A stretch of DNA of 64,000 bases from Azolla caroliniana (taxonomy: Eukaryota; Polypodiophyta). Positions 10,307-23,700 of the stretch are shown here, in pieces. The DNA lies in the NCBI GenBank assembly GCA_043228905.1, contig JBHGNT010000013.1, positions 11,160,001 to 11,224,000 of the forward strand. Reading direction: 5' to 3'. Both the position numbers and the translations under genes were made by a program. Positions within the stretch are counted from its first letter, which is position 1, and each line of letters opens with the position of its first letter. The notes below the pieces were generated by a model. The model had not been told where the DNA came from. It did not search any database and worked only from the letters and a program-made list of their open reading frames with translations.

Positions 10307-10720
10307 TGTTGAGTGGCAAGCTCAACCGGATCCAGATCAGCTGAATAAGCCTGAGCCGGATTGGTGAGCTGGTGAGCTAGTGAGCAAGTGAGTCGGTGAG
10401 CTGGGGAGCCGGTTAGCCAGATTCATCAGTAATCGGAAGCCTAGTAGCAGCCTAGACTAATAGGTAGTTAATGTCTCATAGTTAGTTTCAGACGCTCGTG
10501 TGAGCATTGAAGTACACCGTACTTCTGTCACTCCGTATGGACTTGTATAAAAGTGTTCACTGAACATATACAATGTATAGATTGAGTATTATTTTGAATT
10601 GAGTTTTTTCTGTGTGCTCTCTCTCTGTCTCTCTCGCGTACTGTGTATACTCTAAGCTCTTCATTAAACCAGTGTTTTCTGTGTTCGGTTTTCTATTGCT
10701 TCCGCACGCTATTCTTTAAC
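10307..10720 (+). repeat. Cop-A 3' LTR (plus), 414 bp
   Basis: It starts TGTTGAGTGGCAAGC after the polypurine tract and ends ATTCTTTAAC, matching the end of the 5' LTR at 5399. The TATA box is at 10546-10553. U3 contains a run of short GTGAGCTGGTGAGC-type repeats (10364-10420). Past 10720 the sequence is unrelated flanking DNA. Confidence 0.85.
10509..10567 (+). promoter_or_regulatory. Cop-A LTR core promoter with two palindromes
   Basis: GAAGTAC-acc-GTACTTC (10509-10525) lies about 20 bp upstream of TATAAAAG (10546-10553). A second dyad GTGTTC-act-GAACAT (10553-10567) overlaps and follows the TATA box. Both are present in the two minus-strand LTRs with changed bases but kept symmetry. GTAC is the core bound by plant SPL (SBP-box) factors; binding here is inference. 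Confidence 0.55.
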
Positions 10721-10878
10721 TCCTTAAAGTAGATTGCACTCTCATTACCTAGCATGAGTCGACTCTTCATGCACGTCCATGCATTAAGATTGAGAGGTAC
10801 ACTGCTTGTGACATCACCCAATGTTTCAATTGTGTCCTTAACTTGTCTCGATAAATTTTGAACCATCAAATCATACAC
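10721..10878 (-). pseudogene. Unidentified coding-like fragment cut by Cop-A
   Basis: On the minus strand about 52 codons read as plausible protein (YDLMVQNLSRQVKDTIETLG...). The frame ends abruptly at 10720, where the Cop-A LTR starts. I do not recognise the family; an old DNA transposon or plant gene exon is possible. Acidic coding-like sequence continues to about 11060 in other frames with stops. Confidence 0.3.
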
Positions 10879-11404
10879 ATACCTCTTGTGAATGCAAAAT
10901 ACCTAGGGGAACAATACATTAAGGTATCCACCGCCTCGTCCTCATATTCGAATGTAGTGGATTCATTGTCTTATTTAGATGTTGTGGAATATCAGGATGC
11001 ATGATCTAAATCGTCTTCTGACATTGCAAAGATGAAATTAGCTTCATCGTTGATCATGATCGCAATCAGCAAGCCAGATGTGATTATTTTGTGATCAAAA
11101 TGATTAGGTTTGAGTGATAACAAGTGGAAAATGAGTGTGATTAAAATGTTAGTAAGTAATAACAAGTGATATTTCTATGACTTAATTGATTGTTCTATCG
11201 GAAAACCATATTGTTCATCTATTGATCGTTAATTTGATCATTGGAAAACGATCATTACAGGTGGTTGGTAGATATCAGTCGGGCGATTTCTCAATGATTA
11301 ATGAATAGGGTGAGGGTGCATGATCAATGAGTAAGTGAATGCTTGATAATAAAATGAGTCGAGTGACTGGCTGTTATAGGGCTCTTGATAAAATGAGTCG
11401 GGTG

Positions 11405-11580
11405 ACTCCCTTCACCAACATTTTGGGTTTAAGGTCCAGCATATTCACCAACATTTTGGGTTTTAGGTCCAACATATTCAACCACATTTTGGGAATAAGG
11501 ATCTCCATATTCAACCATATTTTGATCTCCATATTCACCATACATTTTGAACATATTCACCAACATTTCAGGATCAAGTT
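11405..11580 (+). repeat. Imperfect minisatellite, ~35-45 bp units
   Basis: Four to five diverged units of the form ATATTCACCAACATTTTGGG followed by TTTAAGGTCC-like sequence. Confidence 0.7.
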
Positions 11581-14500
11581 TCAAAATATTCTTCAAGGTG
11601 CCAATCACCTCATTATTAAATGGATTGTAGAAGACTGGTTGGTCGCCTTCTAAGCATCCACACCGGTTGAACTATTCTGCATCTTCGTTCAAAGCACCCA
11701 ATGAACCGAGTGCAATGTGGTGCTATGAAAACATAATCTTGCTCAGGCACACGACCAAGGATGTCCTCCACCTTGGAGCTTTGCTTCTAAAGATGCGCTT
11801 AAAGTGGATCGACAATGTGGAACCTTTTGGAGACCTCTTGGGGCAACATGTACTCCATCCACATGGTTAATGGGCTTATCATCCATGTGTATGTCCTTTC
11901 CCCTGCCTGGCATTTCGTCCTCAAATCCGACTCATCCATGAAAACCACCAGATCAAGTCTTCAACATGCAAGCTGGAACTTGTTTCCAAAACAGAATGCA
12001 AGTTTGATCAAGTCTTCGACGTGCAATTTCGAAAACACAATTTAAATACCTGGCAAACTGTTTGTTGGTTGTCATGTCCCATGATCTACTGGTTTTACGA
12101 AATCCAAAGTTGACAGTTCCAACATTAGGTGTACCCTCTTCCATTCTGATGTAATGTCCTCACATGCGGTCGGGTCCACCTCATTCCGTTTGACTTGGAT
12201 TTTGGCCCTTCTCAGTCTAGTTGATGCAACCTAAACCAAGTTAAGCACACATGCATCGCTATTGTACCATGGTATACATTGTTCAAAAATGATCGTGACA
12301 TACCTTCCTTCACTATGATATGCATCACCCCACTCAACATCAAACATTTCAACTCTTTGGACCTGACGACCATCTATACAAGCAATCTCTTTGTAACAAA
12401 TAATTATGATCTTCTAACCATAGTACTCTAAACCCTAATACTAGATTTAGAAACGTGCAAGTTTTCGCAAATCATTCAAACAAAAATTGGTAAATGACAC
12501 ATGCAACTTTTCAAAAATCATCCAATAAGAAAACAAAACCATTTTTCAAGACATTCATAAACATTTTCATGCATCCAACAAGAATGTGAACACTAGTACC
12601 ATTTTCAAGACCATTTTACAATTTAACCATCCATTTGCCAAAAACTAAACACTTTCAAAAAACTATTTCAAGTAGAAAACAAAGTACAAACCAATAACAT
12701 ACATACCTAGCAAGTAAGCAGGTGACGATGAAATGCAGGTGCAATTGGCGATGGTTTCTCCCCTCCTAAAACCCTAGTCGTCTGTTTCAAAAATGTGAAA
12801 ATTGACGGGCATCAAGGTTTTATTGCACAAAAATTATAAGTTAGGCAACCACAATTAGTCAAGCTCCCATTATGAGTCGGGCGACTGCCTGAGTGACTAC
12901 CTGTGAGTCGGGTGAGTGTAGAGTATGACGTCGGGCAACTACAAATGGTGAAGTTGAACGACTACCCGTGAGTTGAGTGATTGTAGAGTGTGAAGTCGGT
13001 CAACTCATCTTGAGATGAGCAACTAATATTTGAATGGTGGGACGCTTGGTGACAGATGCTGACTGATTTGGCAACCTTTTTCTAGATAAAGTTCGGACGA
13101 TGCAAATTGCATGCGCCCTCAATTAAGCGCCATGCACCATGTGTGGTTGTGGATTCCCTCACCAAGCCTCTTTATGATTTGGGTGCAAATAGACACATCG
13201 CACACATGCATGCACATACATACAAATACACAAACAATCCCATATGTACAAACCTTCCTTGTACATTATCGCATAAAAACTATTGCAAAATTCTTATGCA
13301 CTTTTGCACCTTTTGGGCACACGCTATCTTGTTCATACTCACTTTGGTCATATGTGCACTCAATGATTCAAATATTTGCACACACATTTGGACACTTGTA
13401 CTTTTACGAACATAGACACAAAACAAGGTTCACCCACACAGATCGAGAAGGGGTCTTGCTAGATGTACATTTACATGGCATCCTACTTGCTAGGTGCACA
13501 TTTTTGTGGCATCTTTGGTGAACCCAACATGAAGGAGTGAATGAGGAAGATGGATGAAGATTTTGCAAGAATTATGTCATCGACGATGGATCACATGTTT
13601 GGAGAGAAGGATAATATTGCAAGTACTGACAAGATAGTCAACAAGACCATGTAGACAACCCAAGGGATGCCACCCCACATCAATGAAAGTGTATTGCATT
13701 TATTGTGGAACTCACAACCACATTTTCTACCACAACAATGCCACTATTGCTCAATCTCCAAAAGATTGCTTGTAATCATACCATTACCATTCAACCTCCA
13801 AGGGAGGTCATAACAAGATGTAGTTGCATTTTAACATGTATGTTGCGCTCATCTATTGGATATCTCCACTCCACACTTTCTGGTGTTATTGATGTGTCAA
13901 AATATTCCATACAAACCCAGTCAATTCCAATTGTGTTTCCATTTCCTTCCTCAACCTCATTTTCACTCACATTGTAAAGTGTGATATGGTCCGTTATATG
14001 ATATCAAGAAAAGTTGTACCTCTTATTGAATGTCCGATACTTCATTATATTTTTATATGAATTAGTTACGAAGTTTACCCAGTCTCAATTTGCACATTGC
14101 ACTTTATTTGAAGCTCAATCAATTTGGCAACCCACATTGTAAAGGACAAGATAGACATGATGCCTACATCTGGTGCTTGCCTTCTTGGACAATACTCCCT
14201 ATTAATGAAGAGCTACATATGCATCTTGCACATCTCATCTCATTTGCATCAAGCCCCAAATGCTAATCTGATTTGTAGCCATTGATTTTATTCTATTTAT
14301 CATTTCTATGTATATGTACTCTAATCAGTGTCTTCTATCCATTAAGAAACATCACAAATACATAACACTACGAGAATTGCCCAACACTGTTTATAACATG
14401 GCAAATATAGAGATTAAACTGTAAAAGGTTAACCCCATGTCCCCAGAAAGAAAATAGATTTTTGAATCGGCAATCACACAGAAATCACAACATACGGTAT

Positions 14501-14797
14501 AATATTTGATGTACACAACATATTCAACCTTGAAACTCAGGACGGATGCAATATTTCTGTATGAATCATTGCACGAACTACAGATATAATCCAGTGCATC
14601 ACTTCAATTCCATCATCACCTTTAAAACAAGTGTGGACTCTGAATAATGAAATTTCAAGAAATATACTAAGGATACAAAATGTTCAGAGAAGAAGGGTCA
14701 CATAGGGTACATCATTTATACCTGAGGAGTTACGAGGACACAGTCCAACCCCCTTACACACTCCTTGGTTATTTTACCTTCAAATGGTATTCAACTG
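11581..14797. other. Intergenic stretch, no gene recognised
   Basis: AT-rich DNA with short frames only. A two-unit direct repeat with a spacing of about 65 bp is at 12890-13015 (GACTACCTGTGAG and GACTACCCGTGAG). A minus-strand coding-like piece of about 60 codons at 11953-12144 is unassigned. The last part, 14380-14797, is the 3' flank of the helicase gene. Confidence 0.6.
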
Positions 14798-17700
14798 CTA
14801 TTGATCTAGAACTCCTTCCTGAATGTGTTCTCCGAAACTGCTAACCTTCCTTTTCTTCCGACACTCTTCTTGTGTATCCACTTTATCAGAGTTGTTTTGT
14901 AAATTACTACTACATGGTAGTAGAAATTCTTTTAAGGTGGATTGTCCTGAAGGCAAGCATTTATAGCGCTCTGTCGCAGCAATATGTAGAGTATCCTCTT
15001 TTCCATCTAAGACCTGGCCTATGTTCTCAAGCTTGTGCTGCACACTCTCCCTGCGAGCATAAGTTAAAGTTTAAAACCCAAGCTCAGTGATAGTGATGAT
15101 TTTAGAAATCTTTCTGTTTTAAAATAGTTAATTACCAAATGAGATCATCCACTGTATCATGAGCATGTAAATAGTACACATTAACAGACGTCACCTGTTA
15201 AGAAAACTAGAGGACATTAATGAGAGAATAAAATATAACGCTTACAACCTAATTAAGGGCCAATTTCTCTCAACAAATTCCAAGCTAAGAGAGAAATAGA
15301 GTGCCCGCATTACCTGGCCTATACGATGAGCACGATCTTCTGCTTGTACAAGATCTCCAGGAGTCCATGACATCTCAGCAAATATTACCATACTTGCAGC
15401 AGTCAGATTCAATCCTACCCCAGCAGCTCGAATGCCAAGCTACGCAAAAAAATAAACCCTCTTTCCAAAGCTTGCAACACAATATCACAGATCCATACCA
15501 AAGCTTAGAAAACTCACCACAGCTGCCTTCACATTATCCGTCTCCTGAAAGGTGTTCACTAATCTTTGACGTGTCACAGCTTCTGTTCTTCCATCAATTC
15601 TTATATACTGCAGCTTTTTCTTCTGCATATTTCTCAGAGACATTGCATCAGCTAAAGCAACACTGAGAAAATTTTTGCTGCTATTTACAAAGATATTGTT
15701 ACAATAGCTTACAGCAAGAAACTTTTCAATCCCATCCAGAAGAATTTTATGATGTGCAAAGATGAGGAACTTGCAGTCTGCCTGAATCAAGCAAAAAGAA
15801 CTGGCATAACTTCGTTTGACTACAAAATTAGACGCAAGAATAGAAACTTCTGAAAATTGTAACATATTAAGTACCTCTATTATAGTGGATAAATAATCTT
15901 CAACAGCTGGCAATTTTACTTCAGCTGATTCTGTGTATATCTTTTTAAGATACAAGAATAACACCTTTTGAGCCAACATTCATAGTAGACAACACATGAT
16001 AATTTAATAAACCCGGCACATTACCTTGCTTATGAGTTGCCTCTCCAAATATCTCATCTTATCAGCATCCTCTTGAGATGTGCTGCATTTGATCTCTCTC
16101 TTAAGACTTTCCAACTGCAGATGTTATACTTTCAAACAATTAGCAGAAATTGTCTAAAAACAAGTTTAATAATAAATAAATGAAATTGGTATTAAGACAA
16201 CCTAGGCAGAAAAACAATATGCGAGAGCATTATGGATAATTGGAAGAGCAAAGAATTTTGTGCAGTAACAACATAATGTATGAGATGAAAAATGTGGCAC
16301 TTACTACTTTCAACCCACAAGCATACTTTAGCGAATGTTGAACAAACAACAAAGAAAATAAGCACTGACTGGAGCAAAGAAGATGATTGTGTAGTAACAC
16401 TATAATATATGACATGAAAAATGTGGCACTTAGTGGAGGTTAATCCTGAAGAAAATAGACACTGTGCTATATATCAAATGTTTAACAAACCAGAAAGGTA
16501 TTCATAATGCTCAAATGGACTTTCAGAATACACCATTGTAAAAATATAAGAAACCAGGATATCGTGGAGGTAAAATCAAAAGAAGGAACATAAGGTATCA
16601 GGGAATCTACCTCATAAAAAAGTGCACGCATTTGTTTCAATCCTTTCTCATCCAATGAAAGAAATATCTGTAGAAAGAAAATAGAGACACATTATAAAAG
16701 AACTTGCAACATGAAATTTAGCAACCTTCAAACAGATTGACAGATGAAGTAATACTTGCTGTCGTCTCTTCAGAGGAAGCTCAGAAAGTACATCCTTTTT
16801 CAATCTTCTGATCATGATAGTCGACTTCATCAGTGCATGCAGCTCTTCACAGTTACTAGCACCTTGATATACACCAAAATGGCCCTGTGAAAATCATTCT
16901 GCCATAAGTAAGTGCTTAAAACTATCTCTAAGCCATAAGATGCAAAAAAACATTAGAAAGAAGCTGCTATTGTTGACTTGGGCATCTTTGAGATTGGTTT
17001 AAGAAATGGAAATTTCAAAAGGATTGAATAAGCTGATATTGTTGACTTGGGCACATGAATATGAGTGAGCAAACAAATCCCTGATATTTTGGCACATGCA
17101 CGGCAGCTAAGATCCAGGCATATGACTTTCGGCATAAGCTCTCACAGAAACAGGAAGATGGACAGGTTTGGATATAAAGAAAAGATTATACACGAGGTAG
17201 AAGAATATTTTATACTCCAACATATGCCTATTAATTCCAGACAATTTTCCTGGCTGTTCCTTAAGTTGTGTGACTCTCCAAGCAAAAGATCATTCTATAA
17301 CACTTTTGAATTGGGAAACTAGAGCATACAAACAAGATAACAAAAATCTAGCCTCATCTAGAAAAAGGGAGATATTTAGCTTTATTTCTCTGACAGTATG
17401 CTCCAAGTATTGGGTGTGATGAGCACAATGCCATGATTATTTTCCCGGCTGACCACAACATTCCTCATGCATTATTTTTATATATTGGATGTGCTGGCTT
17501 ATTGCTTTTTGAATCCTATGGGTCATATTTGGCGCCTCCCAGGGCCAGTAATATTTGTATCTATCTTATCCAATCGACCTTAATTGCTCTCAGCTCCCTC
17601 GTCTCGACTACTATATAAAATAATCAGCCAAGGGCTAGGTTTATAATCAAAATGCATTAAGGAGATAAAAAAAACTCATTCTTTACTTATAAAGCTTTTT

Positions 17701-20700
17701 TCCCCAAAAAATATTAATTTAATGTTCTCTTTCCAGAGCATGTGCTCTCCTCTTTTATGTTTCGCTGCTGCCAAATATCCTTTGTATCTTTTTCCTGACG
17801 GGTTCTTTCTGTCGCTATTGGACTGCCCCGTGAAAGGCTAGAAAGAAGGGGATGGAGAAACAATGCAGCTATAGAGGAGAGAAAATCAAGATGCTAATCA
17901 GAAAATGAGGAGTGTAGAATTAATCCTAGTGGACAGAGAAAAGGTCCATAGTTTCATGGGAGTCTGAGATTAGCACTTCATCTCAAGCTATCTTATGATT
18001 GATTCTCTATGTTTGATGAACTATACATATTTTGCTACTCCTCTCCCATGTGCCTAGTCTGGGTTTCTACATTATATTTTCCCATAGGCTTTCCTTGCCT
18101 CTTGCTGTCTAGACCATGCTTGTTGTAGCTTTCACATTGACAACATGTTGAACAAAGCCACGTTGATGCCACGGATTATGTTTTGCCATTATTCCCTTTC
18201 AACCATGTCACCCTCAACAACCCTGTTCTTTCAGAACCATTTCATTAAGTGTCCTTCTGACCTCTGCATTGTGACCTCCCACATGGGGAGAGCACTGTGT
18301 GAACCAACAATCACTGTCAAGTGTTGGAGTGTGCAAATGAAGCTGTGATTGAGGAGAACTTGCTGCTGGCAATTTAGGCAACAACATCGACAAACATCCA
18401 AGGAGGTGAGAAGTACAATCACCCCTAAACCATTGGCCCTACTATCTGCCATATATGAAAGTATAAGTTTTGATGGCTATAAGTTCATAGTCTAGGAAGA
18501 AGTTCACCTGATTCAAAAGCAATGCCTTTCTTCTTACAGAGATCTTCTTCACAATCACGAGTATAGTGCAAAAAGGAAAATTTTGAAGGCATGGATCTCC
18601 AATCCTGTCCACTAATCAAGGGAGATTGTGAACCAGGTCCAGATTGTCAATAAGTGGATGAGGGGGATTTTGAAGGAGACAGAAACTCTTCCAGTTGTAA
18701 CATGAATTTAATTTCAGAAGGTCAGCCTTGATTGTTTTGTACAATGGATCACATATAGACGTACAGGAGGGACAAGATTTCTAGAATCTACCACACTAAT
18801 ACCAGAAAAATGCTTCCACATTCTTATTCCTAGACAAATATAATCCCATGGAAGGGCGGGGTGATGCAAACTATCTGCAAACATAATCTCATGCTTCGTC
18901 TCCCCTTTATATACATCATCTGGCATTGTGTTTTGGATTCATATGTCAGTCCTAGTCGACCGAAAACATGATGTCAAATTATCTGTATATTCCTAAGTGG
19001 TGGACCCAAAACTAATGTTAGGTATCTGCAAACAAAATCTCATGCATTGACTCTTCTTCATATACATCATCTGGCATCATGTTTTAGGTACATATGGCAG
19101 TCCTAGTCGACGTACAATGCGATGTCATTATTCTATAAATTCCTATTTTGAAAGTGGTGGTCTTGAACCTGTGTAAAAGCAAATGCGGTAGTCCTCTGAC
19201 TATCTCTATATTGCATATTTGACTTATCTTCTCCCGGGGATCTACACCATTGTGCCAGCTGTTTCTACCTACAGCTAATAGATGTGACGAGGTGTTAATC
19301 TGTCCAACAGAGCATCTCAATCCATAGTAAAGATGGATATTTATATATCCATATTGCATACTTGACTAGTAGTATTTATATATCCAGTGTGTAGTATAGA
19401 TTCATCCTCAACAACATAAGATGATAATTTCAACATAAGGCCATCTTTGCCACTAATTCTTGTGGAGGCTCAATCCATGAACTGGACCTGGCATCTAATT
19501 TAATTAGAATCTTCCTGGTGAATTAGTCAATCTGTGAGTCCCTTAATACAGACACAAAAGATATAATCTACTGGAAAATTTATATGGCTACCAAAGAAAC
19601 CATGAATACGGAATATGCATAGAAAAGAGGATTCGGCATATTCCAAGCTAAAATAATATATCAAAAGCACATACCCCCATGCAGTATCGTTTTCCATATT
19701 CATGCACATTCTTGTAAGCAGCAGGTTGCAAAGCCTCTAACTGCAAATAAAGTTCTTAGTCGGTTAGTGTTCAGAATTACCATGCACAAAAAAGCACTGT
19801 CTTTCAATGAATTTAGTTCCAAAAAGATAAACCTGTTTATACAGCTCAATGGGGCGAGATAATGCAGGTGTACCAGTCAAAAGGAGGGCATACTTTGATT
19901 TCTGCAAAAAAATTGACAAGACAAATTGGAACAAGAGACCAAAGTGGGAAAGGTATAGCCATGTACTTCGAAGAAATCAATAATAAAAGAACCATAATAG
20001 ACCTGCACCAGTGGGACACATGCTGTAGTTCTCTTGGCTTGAGCATTCTTTAGGTAATGAGCCTCATCTGCAATAACTATCTGCAAGAAAGTGATGTTTC
20101 TAGGATAAAAGCACCAATACCTTTGACAGCCACTGAGATATATTTCTTTCTGTACCTTAAAGTTGGCCTGGGTTATATCTTCTTGCAGTTTTGTAACAAG
20201 ATCATAAGAGATGATGTTAAATAATCCATCTAACCTCACAGACTTACGTCCAGATGTCTGGAGTATATTGAAACCTTCACGGTTAGATCCACAATATTGT
20301 GACATCACAACCTGTGCATTACATGGCAAGAGGTCAAAAAACCTTGTCCCACAATGAATATAAAACATGAGATGAAGATTGTCGAGCATACCAGGACTTC
20401 ACCTGGTGGTATATCTAACCAATGTGTAAGCATCTACAACACAGTCAAGAAAAATTACAATTCTGTCAGCTTAGATTTAGAAACAATACTGGATCATTAA
20501 CTGCAAAACTTGATGGGACAGAAGCCCAAAATACCCCAGTTACTTACTGTAGCCCAATGCAATCTCAAAGATGAAGGACTAATTATTAATACTGGCCATT
20601 CATCAGGAAAACATGCCGTAAATGCAATAGCCTGCAAAGTTTTCCCCAAACCCATTTCATCTGCAATCAGTAATCTTCCTCCATGCTGGAGGGCAAACCT

Positions 20701-23700
20701 GTTCATGACATGTAACCACTAATTATAGTTAGATATCAGGAAGGAGAAGCAAAACGGTGTGGATTTGACTTTTCTAGATGTTGTTCTCAGATCAATGCAT
20801 ATGATGAGGTAAAGTGCACTTTCATTGATGACACTCTACCATTAATGTTTTCCTGAACAAAGTTTGTGCATGCATGAGCAAAAATCAATTGCAATCCATC
20901 ATAATAAATTTAAACAGCAAAGTGTAAAGATGAAATAAACATTCCGAGAAGAAACTCACTGGACTCCATCTCGCTGGAATGGAAGCAACCTTTTTTCGAG
21001 TTCAACTGGTATTTTACAATACCTTTCTGTCTCAATATAGCACAGACATCAAATATTTTAATAAGTCAGCATCTATCTTTATAGTTAGCTTTTATGCTCG
21101 AACCTATATTCCCTGTTTTTCTAAGAGTATGATTGATTATCAAAGACCTAATTTAGAAATAGAAGAACAAGGCAACTCCATAACCTCTTAAGTCAGGCAA
21201 AGAGGCAGACAACTCCAGTGCACGCCTCACTGTTGGCTCCAAATTTTCCAGCTGAAATACAGAAGAAAAATAATATCTTTCATTGATATGAATACCAAGA
21301 CACAGTTATGTCAAAATACACTTAATGAAGACACATGGGATATAGCAAGCTTCTTTTCGTTTTGTATTACTACAGAACCATATATTGGCTTCAGAATCTG
21401 AAATCCAAGGTAATGAAAGTTACAAATAGACATACCTTTATACTCATACCATTAATGTTTGAAAGTTTCGTATCTAATTCACACAAAGACGATGGAGGAA
21501 ACACCCATACTCTGCATACCAACATAATAGAATTGAAGATAGGTCATCAAAGTACATTTATTCCTATCAATACACAATGTAATATAACCTCTCTCTGGAA
21601 TTCCATTCTGCTCCTGGTACAGATTTTACTACAGCAATGAGTCGCTGATGGATAGCAAAAGCATTTCCATTAGGAAATAAAGACATCAATACAGCAAAAT
21701 ATACATAACAATGCAATCTGACTCCTTGATACTAACTGGTTCATAATCAAATTTAGCAGCAACTTTTCCACTATTGTGTAAAGTTAATTTGACTGACAAG
21801 TTGATAGTGTTAGAGCTCAAATCTTGCGATTCTGATTGAGCATTTGGTTGCTTTTCGGGTGGTGGCCAAAGACAAACTTTACGTATCCCTCCATCTGTCT
21901 GAGAGCATCTGGAAGTTTCTATCCCTGCTATGATCAATACATAAACAGTATATCTAGGAAATTGCAGAACATAACACTATTTCCATAAGTTATCTCACCA
22001 GTTCTATCCAAATATTCTGAAAGTGTCAATGGAGGGGTTGCCTCTATCTGCATAAGCAATCAATTTAACTAAATGAGATTCCTTATGGATTTGTGTAGAG
22101 CCTTTTTGCTTTTCTCACCGTGACAGATGGGTTCTGCACTTTTCTGAGTGCTTGCACCAGCTCTCCAAGACTGGATTTTGGAAATGTCCACACTCTGCCA
22201 CATAAGAATGTTACATCAATAATGAGTTCCAATTTTCCATTTATGTAGGTCCTCTATAAGTAGAATGCCAAAGCAAACTAATGTAAGGTATAGTGCCTTG
22301 AATGTCCATGACCTTTCTCCTGTATTCCAAGCTCTTCCTGGGACTGATTGACAAGCTTCCTTAATGTTCTGCCCAAGTCAAGCAGAAACATTCTTAGAAA
22401 CACATCCCTGTGACATTATTAGAAACATTTACTAACAACACTGAAAATTAGACATAGAGTGCTGACTGTAAAGTTACTTCACACATCAGCAAAGTATTTC
22501 CTCAATGTTGATAAAGAGTATACCTCATAGTAAGGATTCCGTGCAGCTATGAGATCAGGATTCATCAAAAACAGCTGCACAGTAATTGTAGAGGGGCGCT
22601 TAGCCATGGGACTTTTAGAAATTGGAGAATTGCCTTGAGATGAATGCATTGCCTTGGCTTCTGGCTCTGTAGAGCTACATTGCAAGGAACCTGCAGACAT
22701 CCTTCATGGAATCAACCTAAAACTGTTAAAACACCAGATATAGTGCATATACTGAACATATGTCGATTTTACGATCATGAAGAGTCATGTATCCATTCTT
22801 CTAAATTGGTTCAAAAATACGTTGCAATTCACCTTGTAGCCTAGATAAATGAAGTGGTGGCACAATGTCTACCTGATAACAGAAAAAATCAAATTAGTTT
22901 GATAAAAACAAACATCACTGACTAGTATTTGTCAAAATTCATACATTAACTGTAACTGTTGAAAGTGAAGTTATAGCCAACACGAGGCTTTCTATCTTAT
23001 CTTCCGGATATGTCCAGACCCTATGGATTCAAAATAATACAATATATTAGAACCATATAGTTGTAATTAAATAACCTATCAGGAAGAGAAAGAAACTACT
23101 CTGATAAAAATAGTATAGGTTATATGCAAACTAGCACAACAAGATGGTGTCAACAACTATACTCAAACTAGCTATGTCAACGTCATCGAACCTCTATGTG
23201 TGTCCTAAAATTACATATCAGGTAGTTTTTCCAGGAAACATGCTATAGACATCCTGAATTGCAAAACAAGTTCAGAAACATATCAGACAGCATGTAGGAT
23301 AAAAAACAAAATGAAACTTGTAGGAAATAGGTAAATCCACTCTTTTGGACAAGTAACTATGTATGGCAATATGAATAGTCACGTTAGTTTCCCATTCTTA
23401 AGCATGGATTATTATACAATAATCTTCATTTACGTTTTTACTGTTGACAACATGTAGTGCGAAAAATAAAGAGAAAGAAACCCAAACAATAAATAATGTG
23501 CATTTGTGGGAGCAATAGACAATTTTTCATAAGTTAGCCACTAACTTTCTATTTTGATCCCACTCATGGCCTGGTATAGTCTTCAGAGTTGCAACAAGAG
23601 TCTGCTTGAACAAACCAAGGGAAGATGTTAAAGGAAAAAGAAAATTCAAAGATAAAAGCATTATGTTTTAATGATTGAAAACTTTATTCCCACAAATTTG

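Larger units (their letters stand above)
5297..10720 (+). mobile_element. Cop-A copia element (plus), decayed
   Basis: A near full-length copia element: truncated 5' LTR, primer-binding site, gag, degraded protease, integrase, RT, RNase H, a charged tail region, polypurine tract and a full 3' LTR. The coding region has many stops and frameshifts, so it is dead. Its 5' LTR lacks the first 300 or so bases; the minus Cop-A LTR ends exactly there, within a CT tract. The simplest reading is that the minus copy inserted into this LTR. Confidence 0.85.
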
